A model generated the notes under the pieces. The model saw nothing but the letters and a program-made list of their open reading frames with translations. It was not told where the DNA came from and made no database searches. Shown here piece by piece: positions 30,798 through 42,556 of a stretch of DNA of 64,000 bases. The DNA comes from Pseudomonas poae. Lineage in GTDB: Bacteria > Pseudomonadota > Gammaproteobacteria > Pseudomonadales > Pseudomonadaceae. The stretch's first letter is position 1. Each line of letters begins with the position of its first letter. Location: NCBI GenBank assembly GCA_004000515.1, contig CP034537.1, positions 5,284,001 through 5,348,000 of the forward strand. Reading direction: 5' to 3'. Made by a program: the position numbers and the translations under genes.

Positions 30798-30822
30798 GGG
30801 CCTTGGCAACAAGGCCCTTTCT
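30798..30822 (+). terminator. Hairpin between fapC and fapD, likely attenuator
   Basis: GGGCCTTG-GCAA-CAAGGCCC followed by TTTCT: an 8-bp GC-rich stem with a stable GCAA tetraloop and short T tract, 9 bases after the fapC stop. It could lower transcription into fapDEF or stabilise the 3' end of a fapABC transcript, giving excess amyloid subunit. Confidence 0.7.
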
Positions 30823-30850
30823 ATTCCAGTGTCCAGCAGGTCATACGATC

Positions 30851-31528
30851 ATGCGCCTCTTAGCCTTCTTCCTTTTGTTGTCACTTACCGGCCCAACCTG
30901 GGCAGGTCAAGTGGGAATCGTCATGCCCGGTGGCGGGCTGATGTACAAGAAGGTTGAAAGCATCCGCGAGCGCAAATTCGCCAACCTGGTGGAACAGAAA
31001 ACCGATTTCAGCTGCGGTGCCGCTGCCCTGGCAAGCATCTTGCGCCAAGGGTATTGGCTGGATGTCGATGAGGATCATGTCATCAAGGGCATGCTGGTGA
31101 ATGCGGATCAGGACCTAGTGCGCACCCAGGGTTTTTCGATGCTGGACATGAAGCGCTACGTCGAAAGCATTGGTATGCGCGCCAGAGGCTATCGGATTAC
31201 TCCAGAAGTACTGCCCACAGTGAAGATCCCTGTCGTGGTCCTGCTGGAAATTCGCGGCTACAAGCACTTCGTTGTCCTGCAGCGTGCAGACAAAGACTGG
31301 GTGTATATCGGCGATCCCGTTCTGGGCCACAAGCGCTACTCGAAGGATGACTTCGTGAAGGGCTGGAATGGCATCGTATTCGCCATATTAGGTGAAGGCT
31401 ATGACAAGACCAACGCCCTGCTCTCTCCGCCGACCCCACTGACCGCCAAGAACCAGCTGAACGAGTTCAGCCCTGTGCGTGACAGCGAACTGATGGACTT
31501 CGGATTCATTCAAAGCGACTTCTTCTAG
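30851..31528 (+). CDS. fapD: FapD, periplasmic C39-like cysteine peptidase
   Basis: 225 residues from ATG 30851, signal peptide ending GPTWAG. C39 (bacteriocin-processing-like) fold: the catalytic Cys is in QKTDFSCGAAALASILRQGY, His in IRGYKHFVVLQ, Asp in VYIGDPVLGHKRY. FapD is required for fibre export and works with FapF. Longer upstream frames run into fapC and are not real. Confidence 0.88.
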   Translation: MRLLAFFLLLSLTGPTWAGQVGIVMPGGGLMYKKVESIRERKFANLVEQKTDFSCGAAALASILRQGYWLDVDEDHVIKGMLVNADQDLVRTQGFSMLDMKRYVESIGMRARGYRITPEVLPTVKIPVVVLLEIRGYKHFVVLQRADKDWVYIGDPVLGHKRYSKDDFVKGWNGIVFAILGEGYDKTNALLSPPTPLTAKNQLNEFSPVRDSELMDFGFIQSDFF

Positions 31529-31569
31529 AAAGAGGCGCAATAAGGGGCAGGACGCTCCAGGAGCAGACG

Positions 31570-32319
31570 ATGAACACTTACCGTTGGCTGACGGTCATGT
31601 GCCTGGCAGCCTCAATGCCCGCTTACGCGTCATCGGCCTTCAAGCCTATCGAACTCAAGGATTCGGAAATGGCCGACCTGCGTGGGCGTTATGTAATGCC
31701 TGGGCGGATCATCAGTTTCGGCATTGTGATGAGCACCACCTGGACCAATTCCGCAGGTGACAGCATCACTGGCACCGCCAACATGCAGATCAACTCGTCG
31801 ACCGTTACCCCGCAATTCTATGTCACCACCACCAGCACCACCGGCAACGGCTCTACCCCCAACACCGGCACCGGCACAGTCGTCGGCGGCGCAGGCCTGG
31901 GTAGTGGCCAGGGCGTGACCCAAAGCGTGCGTGCGGCCGGCGACGGCAACACCGCCAACAACGGCGTAGACATCAATGTCACGCAAAACGGCTTCGCAGC
32001 AGCGAATGTCGTGCAGTCGGGCAAGGCCTTGGTGGCCGGCCAGACCATCACCGGTGATAGCGGCGCTGGCCAGGTCAGTGTCTCGGCCAAGAATGGCGGG
32101 CTGCAAATGGCCGTCTTGGCCAGCAATAACCAGGGCAATGTGCTGCAGCAGATTGGGGGCGGCAACGTCAACCAAAGCACGCTGATCACTGGCAACCTCA
32201 ACGCGATCACCAACCTCACACAGATCAACGTGGTGATGGGCAACAACAACAACCTGAACAACATCACCCGCAGCCTTAACCTTGATCAACTCAAAGGACT
32301 ACGCACTATCGGTTATTGA
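31570..32319 (+). CDS. fapE: FapE, minor extracellular Fap component
   Basis: 249 residues, signal peptide MNTYRWLTVMCLAASMPAYA. The middle is G/N/T-rich, and the C-terminal half has Fap-like ladders such as VTQSVRAAGDGNTANNGVDI and VLQQIGGGNVNQSTLITGN-like NVLQQIGGGNVNQSTLITG, ending LDQLKGLRTIGY. Starts 41 bases after fapD. FapE is found in small amounts in Fap fibres; its sequence here has three amyloid-like motifs. Confidence 0.82.
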   Translation: MNTYRWLTVMCLAASMPAYASSAFKPIELKDSEMADLRGRYVMPGRIISFGIVMSTTWTNSAGDSITGTANMQINSSTVTPQFYVTTTSTTGNGSTPNTGTGTVVGGAGLGSGQGVTQSVRAAGDGNTANNGVDINVTQNGFAAANVVQSGKALVAGQTITGDSGAGQVSVSAKNGGLQMAVLASNNQGNVLQQIGGGNVNQSTLITGNLNAITNLTQINVVMGNNNNLNNITRSLNLDQLKGLRTIGY

Positions 32320-32367
32320 ACTACGCTGAGCCACGACACTTACGCATTAAAAGGGACGGCTTACTTC

Positions 32368-33674
<1,307 letters not shown>

Positions 33675-33694
33675 CGGAGTTCATGACAAGGAAA

Positions 33695-33730
33695 AGCCCC
33701 GCAACGATAAGGGTCGTTGCGGGGCTATTT
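33695..33730. terminator. Bidirectional terminator after fapF
   Basis: Stem AGCCCCGCAACGA / TCGTTGCGGGGCT (33695-33707 with 33714-33726), six-base loop. The minus-strand reading ends in TTTT, the plus reading in ATTT. It separates the convergent fap operon and activator gene. Confidence 0.85.
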
Positions 33731-33737
33731 ACCCGCC

Positions 33738-35061
33738 CTAGCGGATCTGGTGTTTGTGCAGCAATCGGTAGAACGTCGGTCGGGAAACCCCCAGGACTCG
33801 GGCCGCGACACTCAGGTTGTCGCTGTGTCGATTGAGCACATCGCACAGCGCCTGACGCTCGGCACGGTGCTTGTAGTCTTCCAGTGTAGCCATCGGCGGT
33901 GAAATTGCCTGTTCAGCCTGTAATCCCAGATCAACGGCTTCAATCTGGCGCCCCTCGGCGAGCACCAGGCCGCGTCGTACGCGGTTGGCCAGCTCACGCA
34001 CGTTGCCCGGCCACGGGTGTTTGCCCATGGCGTCGAGCGCTTCTTCACTGAAACTTCGAGGGCGGCGGCCGGTTTCCTGGCTGTAGAACCGGGCAAAGTG
34101 GTTGGCCAGCATCGCCACATCGCCATGACGGTCGCGCAATGGCGCGGTCACCACTGCAGCACATTCAGCCGGTAATACAAGTCTTCACGAAACGTGCCTT
34201 TGGCTACGGCAGCCTCCAGGTCGACATGGGTCGCAGCCAACACACGCACGTCCACAGGAATGGGCTGGCTACCACCGACGCGCTCGATCTGTTTTTCCTG
34301 AAGGAAACGCAGCAAGTTGGCCTGCAGCTCCATCGGCAAATCACCGATTTCGTCCAGGAACAGTGTGCCGCCGTTGGCTGCTTCAATTCGCCCGACCTTG
34401 CGCTGATGGGCGCCAGTAAACGCACCCTTCTCATGGCCAAACAGTTCGGATTGAATCAAGTGTTCCGGGATCGCCCCACAGTTGATCGCCACAAAGGGCT
34501 TGGCGTGACGCTGGGATTTGCGGTGCAGGGTCTTGGCTGCCAGCTCTTTGCCGGTGCCGCTGTCGCCACGAATCAACACCGGGGACTCGGTGGGCGCCAG
34601 CTTCGCCAACAATTTGCGCAGTTCACGGATGGAGCGGCTGTCACCCAGCAGTTCATGCTCCGGCTCATCCACCGGGGTGCTGCCCTTGCCCCGCAGTCGC
34701 GCCATGCCGAAGGCACGGCCCAGGGTGACCTGTACACGGGCCACGTCGAAGGGCAACGTGTGGAAGTCAAAAACCACTCGCAGACGAAATCACCGACGTT
34801 TTGCAGGCGTAGCACATCCTGGCTGAGCACAGCTATCCACTCGGTGCCACTGCGGCCAATCAGCTCTTTGACCGCCTCCGGGCGTTCCAGGTGATAGGGC
34901 TGCAAGCGCAGTAAGCCGACGTCACAGGAACGGTCACCGACTGCCGCCAAGGCACAACTGTCGACCTCCCACCCGGCGGTACGCAAACCGGGCAATAGCC
35001 CATGACAGTCGTCACACGGATCGACCACAAGCAAGCGGCGCTGGGGAGGTGTAACAATCAT
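33738..35061 (-). CDS. Sigma-54-dependent activator, VpsR/FleQ-like, next to fap (two single-base gaps)
   Basis: Bacterial enhancer-binding protein, 441 residues after repair. N-terminal degenerate receiver-like domain (RRLLVVDPCDDCHGLLPG), AAA+ domain with Walker A GDSGTGKE, GAFTGA loop in GHEKGAFTGAHQRKVG, Walker B GGTLFLDEIGDLP, and C-terminal Fis-type HTH (NLSVAARVLGVSRPTFYRLL). Frame gaps near 34780 (VCE to VVFDFHTLPFD) and near 34150 (NVLQ to VVTAPLRDRHGD). Its position convergent to fapF and the sigma-54 promoter before fapA suggest it activates fap; this is inference. Confidence 0.85.
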
Positions 35062-35404
35062 GACTATTCCTTGGCGCCAAAATTGTTAAAGTTATTTAGA
35101 AACAATGATTTGTGACGCCTGGCGCTAACACTAGCAAGGTCTTGACGCGACGCTTGTACCGTTTCGCTATAAGTGTGGGCAAAAGCCACTTACCAGCGTT
35201 TTCAGTAAAAAAGTACCGCCGCGGCAAAACTTTCATTCAGCTTTCAAAACAGCCGCTTACATGACGCCAATCAGAAAAAGTTAAAAAATATTGCACTAAC
35301 ATGTGACCCGTACCCCGCCATCGTGCATCAGTACAAGTAACCCGCCGCACGGTCAGCCCAACCGCCGGCACTCACTTGAATGGGCAATGAGAGAGACGAC
35401 CCAC
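35062..35404. other. Intergenic region, no gene found
   Basis: About 340 AT-richer bases between the divergent activator gene and a small gene. A palindrome TTGGCGCCAA occurs 10-20 bases before the activator start (35073-35082). I find no convincing promoter hexamer pair with proper spacing, no RNA gene and no ORF with a ribosome binding site. Confidence 0.5.
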
Positions 35405-35665
35405 ATGAACGCCCCGCTCCGCATCAACGAAGCTCTTTTGATCGCAGACCGTGCTTTCCAGCCCTTTCAGTGCGTGGCCTGGCACGATGGCAACGGCGCC
35501 CTGAGCCTGAGCGTCATCGACCGCACCAATACCCGCATTGGCAGCCAACAACTGTCGTCGAGTGCTTATACCGACCCGGCGCAACTGGAAGACTTGTTGT
35601 TGCAAGCTCGCGCCGAACTCGACAAAGATGGCTACGCGTTGCAATCCTGGGCAATGCCGAAGTAA
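35405..35665 (+). CDS. Small protein of unknown function
   Basis: 86 residues from ATG 35405 (GAGAGACGACCC upstream). A compact globular sequence without signal peptide, with PFQCVAWHDGNGALSLSVID and a helical C terminus (QLEDLLLQARAELDKDGYAL). I do not recognise a family. A perfect hairpin follows the stop. Confidence 0.7.
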   Translation: MNAPLRINEALLIADRAFQPFQCVAWHDGNGALSLSVIDRTNTRIGSQQLSSSAYTDPAQLEDLLLQARAELDKDGYALQSWAMPK

Positions 35666-35676
35666 GCCGACACTGT

Positions 35677-35710
35677 AACTTGCGCTCATCAAACTCAATG
35701 AGCGCAAGTT
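35677..35710. terminator. Perfect hairpin between convergent small gene and HAD gene
   Basis: AACTTGCGCTCAT / ATGAGCGCAAGTT, 13-bp perfect stem, eight-base loop (35677-35689 with 35698-35710). Placed between two convergent stops. No T tract on either strand, so it may work with Rho or as a transcript-end stabiliser. Confidence 0.6.
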
Positions 35711-35723
35711 AAGTAAGCGTCAC

Positions 35724-36547
35724 TTATCGCTTGGCGAGAATAAACCGTTCAATGGCTTCCGCCGCGCCATCTTCGGCATTACTGCCGGTGACAACATTGG
35801 CTTGGCGCTTGACGGTCTCTTCCGCCTGCCCCATGGCGATCGACAACCCGGCCACGTGAAACATCGCCGGATCATTACCGCCATCGCCGATCGCGGCGGT
35901 TTCCTCCAGCGGTACCCCAAGATGCGCCGCCAGCGTCTTCAGGGCTTCGCCTTTGTTGGCCAACATGGCCGTGACATCTAGGTACACCGGTTGTGAACGT
36001 GAAACCTGAGCCAACCCCTGGACCTTGGGCTGCAACCGGGCTTCCAGTTCCACCAGCAATTGCGTGTTGTTACTGGCGGCGACGATCTTGTCGACCCGGT
36101 CCAGGTACGGCTCAAAACTCTCCACCACGACCGGCCCATAGCCCAAACCATCGGCTTCGCGCTGAACCATCGGCCCAGGCGGATCACGGCGCAGCCAATC
36201 GCCATCGGCGAATACCCAGACCTCCACATCCGGCTCGGCCGAGAACAGCGCCAGGGTGACCAGCGCCGCTTCCGCCGGCAGATGATGCGCAACCAGAATG
36301 CTGCCATCCGGGTTGATCAGCGTGCCGCCATTGAAGCCGGCCACCGGTACATCAATACCAAAGGTTTCAATCAGGTGCAGCATGGCCTTGGGCGGACGCC
36401 CGCTGGCCAGACTGAAAAACACCCCGTTGTCGCGCAAGGCACGTACTGCATCGGCGGTGCGTTGGCTCAAGCGGTGATCGGGTGCAGCAACGTGCCGTCC
36501 ACGTCGCTGAGGATAAAACGGATGGGATGGATCGCTGCGTCACTCAT
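35724..36547 (-). CDS. Cof-type HAD-IIB sugar phosphatase-like hydrolase (one single-base gap)
   Basis: 274 residues after repair. HAD motif I is FILSDVDGTLL at the N terminus, motif II within VFFSLASGRPP, motif III lysine in NKGEALK and motif IV GDGGNDPAMF: complete catalytic set with a C2B cap. The start ATG 36547 overlaps the zwf stop (ATGA), so it is the third gene of gnd-zwf-HAD. One C (plus-strand G, 36480-36482) is missing, which hides the first 27 codons. Probably a sugar phosphate phosphatase; substrate unknown. Confidence 0.86.
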
Positions 36548-38064
36548 CCGAGGCTATGCCAGGTGCGGCCGTCACGGGCCAACAACACATCGGCGGCGAC
36601 CGGGCCATCTTCCCCGGCCTTGTAGGCCTGGATCCCGTCATCTTCCTTCCAGGCATCGAGGAATGGCTGTACTGCGCGCCAGCCGTTTTCGATGTTATCC
36701 GCTCGCTGGAACAAGGTCTGGTCGCCGGTCATGCAGTCGTAGATCAAGGTTTCGTACCCCGTCGACGGCTGCATCTCGAAAAAAGTCCTTGTAGGCGAAA
36801 CCCAGCTGGATATTGGCCATGTCCAGGGTCGGCCCGGGCTTTTTCGCCAACAGGTCGAACCACATGCCTTCATTGGGCTGGATCTGGATTTTCAGGTAGG
36901 TGGGCTTGAGTTCATCCACTTCAGTGTCACGGAACTGCGCATACGGCGCAGGCTTGAAGCAAATCACAATCTCCGTGTCACGCACGCTCATGCGCTTGCC
37001 GGTGCGCAGGTAGAACGGCACGCCAACCCAGCGCCAATTGTCAATCATCACCTTGAGGGCGACGAAGGTCTCGGTGCTGCTGTCTGGGGCGACGTTGGCC
37101 TCCTCGCGATAGCCGGGCAGCTGCTTGCCGCCGATTTCACCCGCGGTGTACTGGCCTCGCACCGAGTTGGCCCGTGCCTCCTCCAAAGACCAGGGACGCA
37201 CCGCACCAATCACCTTGGCCTTTTCACCGCGTACGGCGTCGGCACCAAAGGCGGCCGGTGGCTCCATCGCCACCATCGCCAACAGCTGGAACAGGTGGTT
37301 GGGCACCATGTCGCGCAGGGTGCCGGTTTTTTCGAAGAAGTTGCCCCGGGTCTCCACGCCGACGGTTTCTGCGGCGGTGATTTGCACGTGGTCGATGTAA
37401 TGGTTATTCCAGAACGCTTCGAACAACACGTTGGAAAAACGGCTGATCAGGATGTTCTGCACCGTTTCCTTACCCAGGTAATGGTCGATGCGATAGATCT
37501 GCTTTTCGCTCATGACCTTGAGCAGGCAGGCGTTGAGCGCCTCGGCAGTGGCAAGGTCCGAACCGAAGGGTTTCTCGATGACCACACGGCGGAAACTTTC
37601 CTCGGTTTCCGCCAGCAGGCCGGCGCTACCCAGGCGCTGCACCACTTCACTAAAGAAACGTGGTGCCGTCGCAAGGTAGAACACGGCGTTGCCGGTGCCA
37701 CTGTCGGCGATCTTCCGGGCGATGTCCGCATAAGTGCCGTCGTCGAGGAAGTCGCCCTCGACGTAGCTGATGCCTTTGGCCAGTTGGGCCCACAACTGTG
37801 GGTCCAACGCGTTATCGGCATTGCCTTTGACCTTGCTCGCGGCCTCGGTGCGAATAAAGTCCTCTAGCTTCTTGGCGAAGTCCGCGTCACTGACGGCGTT
37901 GTGATCAACACCCACAATACGCAGGCCATCGCCCAGCAAGCCGTCACGGCTAAGGTTGTACAGCGCCGGCATCAGCAGGCGCTTTACAAGATCACCATGG
38001 GCACCAAACAGAAACAATGTGGTGGGCGGAGCGGGTTCGGCCTTGAGTTTCTTGCCGTTAGCGG

Positions 38065-38068
<4 letters not shown>
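36544..38068 (-). CDS. zwf: Glucose-6-phosphate 1-dehydrogenase (one single-base insertion)
   Basis: 507 residues after repair. Oxidises glucose 6-phosphate to 6-phosphogluconolactone. NADP-binding start [19 protein letters not shown] (family GASGDLxxRK, here GAHGDLVKR), active-site motif [15 protein letters not shown] with the catalytic His. One T too many (plus-strand A run 36779-36784) shifts the last 90 residues; [20 protein letters not shown] restores it. Starts on the ATGA of gnd. GAHGD instead of GASGD at the nucleotide site is notable. Not next to hexR-pgl, so possibly a second zwf of the genome. Confidence 0.92.
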
Positions 38069-39048
<980 letters not shown>

Positions 39049-39318
39049 GTGCTGATGCTCCCAACTACTAAATAAATGTGTGACATAGTTTATAGCGCAA
39101 TGAGGCTAATGAGGGTTAGTCAGGTGCAGATCCGTGTAGTTTCATGACAAAAGTTGCCATCGTTTCACCATCACGGCTCAAAAAGTCACACGACCGCCAA
39201 AAATAAAAAAAGTTCCATTGCCTCAAAAAGAATTCAGAATTGCTTCCGACTGCTGCCGAGAACCTCGACTCAAGCGTTCTGGCACACCGCGACACACCGG
39301 CTATTTGCGAGGTAAGCA
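39049..39318. other. AT-richer intergenic region, divergent promoters
   Basis: 270 bases between gnd (leftward) and the 59-residue gene (rightward). A-rich patches (near 39185-39235) suggest promoters, but I cannot assign exact boxes. A minus-strand frame here is without ribosome binding site. Confidence 0.4.
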
Positions 39319-39498
39319 ATGAGCACTGCACAGATGACCCGTCCTCCACAGACCCTCTACGTCACTATCCGTCGCGATGAATTGCGCCAGTTGAAAGACG
39401 AGCGCGATCAACTGCAGCAGGAAGTCATGCGCCTGCGCTCACACCTCCTGCAAGCCCAACTGGATCAACCGTCCGGCACACAACCTGCGCTGTGCTAA
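39319..39498 (+). CDS. Small coiled-coil protein
   Basis: 59 residues, ATG 39319 with GAGG seven bases upstream. Almost the entire protein is a heptad-rich helix (RRDELRQLKDERDQLQQEVM then RLRSHLLQAQLDQ). No membrane segment. Function unknown; length, ribosome binding site and helical regularity support a real gene. Confidence 0.65.
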   Translation: MSTAQMTRPPQTLYVTIRRDELRQLKDERDQLQQEVMRLRSHLLQAQLDQPSGTQPALC

Positions 39499-39658
39499 GC
39501 CTTGTCATGACCTTGTAAGATTATGGCTACATAAATCTCACAAAGTTTTCACACGCCCTTCTCGATACTCCCGCCCAAAGGGCCGCCCCATGCATGGGTG
39601 GCCTCTGTTGCGTGCACTTCTGCGCGTCGACTGAAAAACTACCGGGTTGGAGCGCTGG

Positions 39659-41401
39659 ATGGCGATGTTCAAACGCAGCACTACGTCTGCGAAAGGCTTT
39701 GATTGGGCCGGTCTTGGCCTGTTGTTCGTGTTTTTCTGGTACTTCTCGGGCATTACCCAACTGCTGATTCAGCTCAGCGGCACTTCCGGTTTCAGTGGTT
39801 TCCGCCAAGCGTTCTTCATGAGCGCACTGTGGCTGGCACCTGTGCTCGTCTTCCCGCGTCGTACGCGCTTGCTCGCCGCCTTGATCGGTGTGGTGCTATG
39901 GGCCTGCTCCATGGCCAGCCTGGGTTATTTCTTCATTTACCAGCAGGAATTTTCCCAAAGCGTCATCTTCATCATGTTCGAGTCGAACATCTCTGAAGCC
40001 GGTGAGTACGCCACTCAATACTTCGCCTGGTGGATCGTCCTCGCGTTCATTGCCCACACCGCTTTCTCCATTTTCCTGTGGACCCGCGTACGTCCTGTGT
40101 ACCTGCCACGCGGGCAAGCGATACTGGCTGCAGTCGCGATCCTGATAGCCATTGTCGGCTACCCACTGGTCAAGCAGATTGCTCGCAGCGATACCATGGA
40201 AGACGCCATCGACCGCTTCGAGGCGCGTATCGAGCCGGCGGTGCCGTGGCAGATGATCGTCGGCTACCACCGCTACACCCAGCAGTTGGACAACATGCAG
40301 GACATGCTCGACAGCGCGAGCCAGATCCCGCCCTTGACCAACCTCAAAGACAGCATGGCCGGCCAACCCTCAACCCTGGTGTTGGTCATCGGCGAGTCCA
40401 CCAACCGCCAGCGCATGAGCCTCTACGGCTACCCGCGCAATACCACGCCGGAACTGGACAAGCTGCGCGACCAACTGGCGGTGTTCGATAACGTCATCAC
40501 CCCGCGCCCCTATACCATTGAGGCACTGCAGCAGGTGCTCACGTTCGCCGATGAGGAAAACCCGGACCTGTACCTCAAGACGCCGTCGATTGTCAGCGTG
40601 ATGAAACAGGCCGGCTACAAGACCTACTGGATCACTAACCAGCAGACCATGACCAAGCGCAACACCATGCTCACGACCTTCTCCGAACAGGCCGACGAGC
40701 AGGTGTACCTGAACAACAACCGCAACCAGAACGCCCGCCAATATGACGGCGATGTGCTGGAACCGTTTTCCAAGGCCCTGGCCGATCCGGCAGAGCGTAA
40801 GTTCATCGTGGTGCACTTGCTCGGCACCCACATGAGCTACCAGTACCGCTATCCGCCGACGTTCGACAAATTTACTGATCGCCAAGGTGTTCCTGCCGGG
40901 GTCAGCGACGATCAGTTGCCGATCTACAACAGCTATGACAATGCGGTGCTGTACAACGACTTCGTGGTGTCGAGCCTGATCAAGGACTACGCCAAGACCG
41001 ATCCGAATGGATTCCTGCTGTACCTGTCGGACCACGGCGAAGATGTGTTCGACTCGGCCGGCCACGCAACCCTGGGACGTAACGAAGGCAAACCGACCGC
41101 GCCGATGTACACCATTCCGTTCATGGCCTACGCCTCGCCGAAATGGCGTGAAAGCCATGATTGGAAGTTCGCTGAAGACCTGCAGCGGCCTTACAGCAGC
41201 TCCCAGTTGATTCACACCTGGGCCGACCTGGCCGGGCTGAGCTTCAACGAGCTGGACCGCAGCAAGAGCCTGGTGAGTGACAGCTTCAAGGCACGGCCAC
41301 AAATGATTGGTAACCCATACCTACGCCAGTCGAAGCCGTTGATCGATTTCAGCATGCTCAAACCGAAGGCCAGCGGTAGCGCCGACGTGGTCATCCAGTA
41401 A
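39659..41401 (+). CDS. cptA: Phosphoethanolamine transferase CptA
   Basis: 580 residues from ATG 39659, which has GGAG six bases upstream; TTG 39647 is less likely. About five N-terminal membrane helices (GLGLLFVFFWYFSGITQLLI first), then a periplasmic sulfatase-like domain with the Thr nucleophile region VIGESTNRQRMSLYGYPRNT, metal ligands in VVHLLGTHMSY and LYLSDHGEDVFD. It adds phosphoethanolamine to lipopolysaccharide core heptose. The gene is intact. It affects surface charge and polymyxin sensitivity by family knowledge. Confidence 0.88.
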   Translation: MAMFKRSTTSAKGFDWAGLGLLFVFFWYFSGITQLLIQLSGTSGFSGFRQAFFMSALWLAPVLVFPRRTRLLAALIGVVLWACSMASLGYFFIYQQEFSQSVIFIMFESNISEAGEYATQYFAWWIVLAFIAHTAFSIFLWTRVRPVYLPRGQAILAAVAILIAIVGYPLVKQIARSDTMEDAIDRFEARIEPAVPWQMIVGYHRYTQQLDNMQDMLDSASQIPPLTNLKDSMAGQPSTLVLVIGESTNRQRMSLYGYPRNTTPELDKLRDQLAVFDNVITPRPYTIEALQQVLTFADEENPDLYLKTPSIVSVMKQAGYKTYWITNQQTMTKRNTMLTTFSEQADEQVYLNNNRNQNARQYDGDVLEPFSKALADPAERKFIVVHLLGTHMSYQYRYPPTFDKFTDRQGVPAGVSDDQLPIYNSYDNAVLYNDFVVSSLIKDYAKTDPNGFLLYLSDHGEDVFDSAGHATLGRNEGKPTAPMYTIPFMAYASPKWRESHDWKFAEDLQRPYSSSQLIHTWADLAGLSFNELDRSKSLVSDSFKARPQMIGNPYLRQSKPLIDFSMLKPKASGSADVVIQ

Positions 41402-41528
41402 GCGGCAGCCCCCGATCTATTTGATAAAAAAATATTTCAGGGGCGACGCTTTTCATAAAGGCGCGGAGTGCGCCCCCCGTACTCTAACGCTTGCGCCGTG
41501 GTTAACCCGTTAAATCCCACCCCAGCAC

Positions 41529-41566
41529 GGCCTCGAAACTTAACGACATTGTTAAGTTTCGAGGCC
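41529..41566. other. Perfect 16-bp inverted repeat between cptA and a small gene
   Basis: GGCCTCGAAACTTAAC / GTTAAGTTTCGAGGCC (41529-41544 with 41551-41566) with a six-base loop GACATT, no mismatch. It lies about 130 bases after cptA and 95 before the next start. No T tract follows. It could be a terminator, an sRNA stem or a protein site. Confidence 0.6.
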
Positions 41567-41661
41567 GACTAGTTAAGCCTCTCTTAATCAAGCCTCCACA
41601 TAATCGGCCCCACGAGTCTGATCCAAGGGAACAGACACCGATCACACTTATGGGAATACCG

Positions 41662-41868
41662 ATGATGAAACTCTCGACGCTGATGCTTGCCGGCTTAATG
41701 ACCCTGACCGCCACCGCCGCCTTCGCCGAAGGCGGTTCAGAGCGCTCCAAGGAATTCTACGCCAACTTCAAGTTCATGCAGGACCAGGCGCAAGACAAGG
41801 CCCAGCAAACAGCCTCCAGCGATGTCAAACACTTGAAAGTTGATGACGCCCAGCAACCTAAAAGTTGA
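41662..41868 (+). CDS. Small secreted protein of unknown function
   Basis: 68 residues from ATG 41662 or 65 (an upstream ATG at 41650 is possible). Signal peptide MMKLSTLMLAGLMTLTATAA ending AFA, then a 45-residue charged mature part (ERSKEFYANFKFMQDQAQDK). No cysteine, no known motif. A good terminator follows the stop. Confidence 0.75.
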   Translation: MMKLSTLMLAGLMTLTATAAFAEGGSERSKEFYANFKFMQDQAQDKAQQTASSDVKHLKVDDAQQPKS

Positions 41869-41916
41869 ACCCGCTTAAACCCTTTGCCATTCCGCTCCGA
41901 TGGCGAAGGCTAACTT

Positions 41917-41942
41917 GGCGCCATGTAATGGCGCCTTTTTTA
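41917..41942 (+). terminator. Intrinsic terminator
   Basis: GGCGCCAT-GTA-ATGGCGCC followed by TTTTTTATTTA. Perfect 8-bp stem with T tract, 49 bases after the small secreted protein gene; also close to the stop of the convergent acetyltransferase gene. Confidence 0.92.
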
Positions 41943-41943
41943 T

Positions 41944-42435
41944 TTAGAGTGGTTTACTCCAAAACAACATGTTCCCATAAGCAGGATCAAACTTAGCATC
42001 ATCGAAACCGAACTTTCGATAGGACGACTGCGCCACCTCATTCCCCTCAAGCACTTCAAGGGTTATCTTGCAGCAGCCGCGCTGCCGCGCGATTTCCTCA
42101 ACCTTCTGCAGCATTCTATGGCTCAAGCCCAATCCGCGAAATTGACTCATGACTGACACGTCATGGACATTGACCAGCGGGCGGCAGGCAAACGTCGAGA
42201 AGCCTTCGAAGCAATTCACCAACCCCGCCGGCTCCCCATTAACAAACGCCAATACGCTGAAAGCATGCGGACGCTTGGCCAACTCGGCCGGCAGTTGTTG
42301 CAGCAAATCAAGCGGCAGGCTGTGCCCACCGCCCATTGGGTCTTCCGCGTAGTGGTTGAGCACGCGGCCAATGGCTTGGGCATGCACAGGGTTGGTGTAG
42401 CTGGCTTGCAGCACCAGGATATCTGGGGTGTCCAT
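41944..42435 (-). CDS. GNAT-family N-acetyltransferase
   Basis: 163 residues, AGGA before ATG 42435. Motif A is VMSQFRGLGLSHRMLQKVEE (acetyl-CoA loop RGLGLS), preceded by the VNVHDVSV strand; motif B is in EVLEGNEVAQSSYRKFGFDD. Substrate unknown. Independent unit between two terminators. Confidence 0.87.
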   Translation of the reverse strand: MDTPDILVLQASYTNPVHAQAIGRVLNHYAEDPMGGGHSLPLDLLQQLPAELAKRPHAFSVLAFVNGEPAGLVNCFEGFSTFACRPLVNVHDVSVMSQFRGLGLSHRMLQKVEEIARQRGCCKITLEVLEGNEVAQSSYRKFGFDDAKFDPAYGNMLFWSKPL

Positions 42436-42556
42436 TTCCGTCCTCGATTGCGACTACAAGGGATTCAGCTCCCCATGAGGGTCACGATTGTAGGCGTCAA
42501 GCCGACGCCGGATGAAGAAGATTAACGACAAAAATGTGCGTGAAAGCACGACCAGC

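Noticed and set aside
39116..39349. 77-codon minus-strand frame upstream of gnd
   Set aside because: No ribosome binding site, aromatic/Cys-rich random-like sequence, overlaps the well-supported 59-residue gene start.
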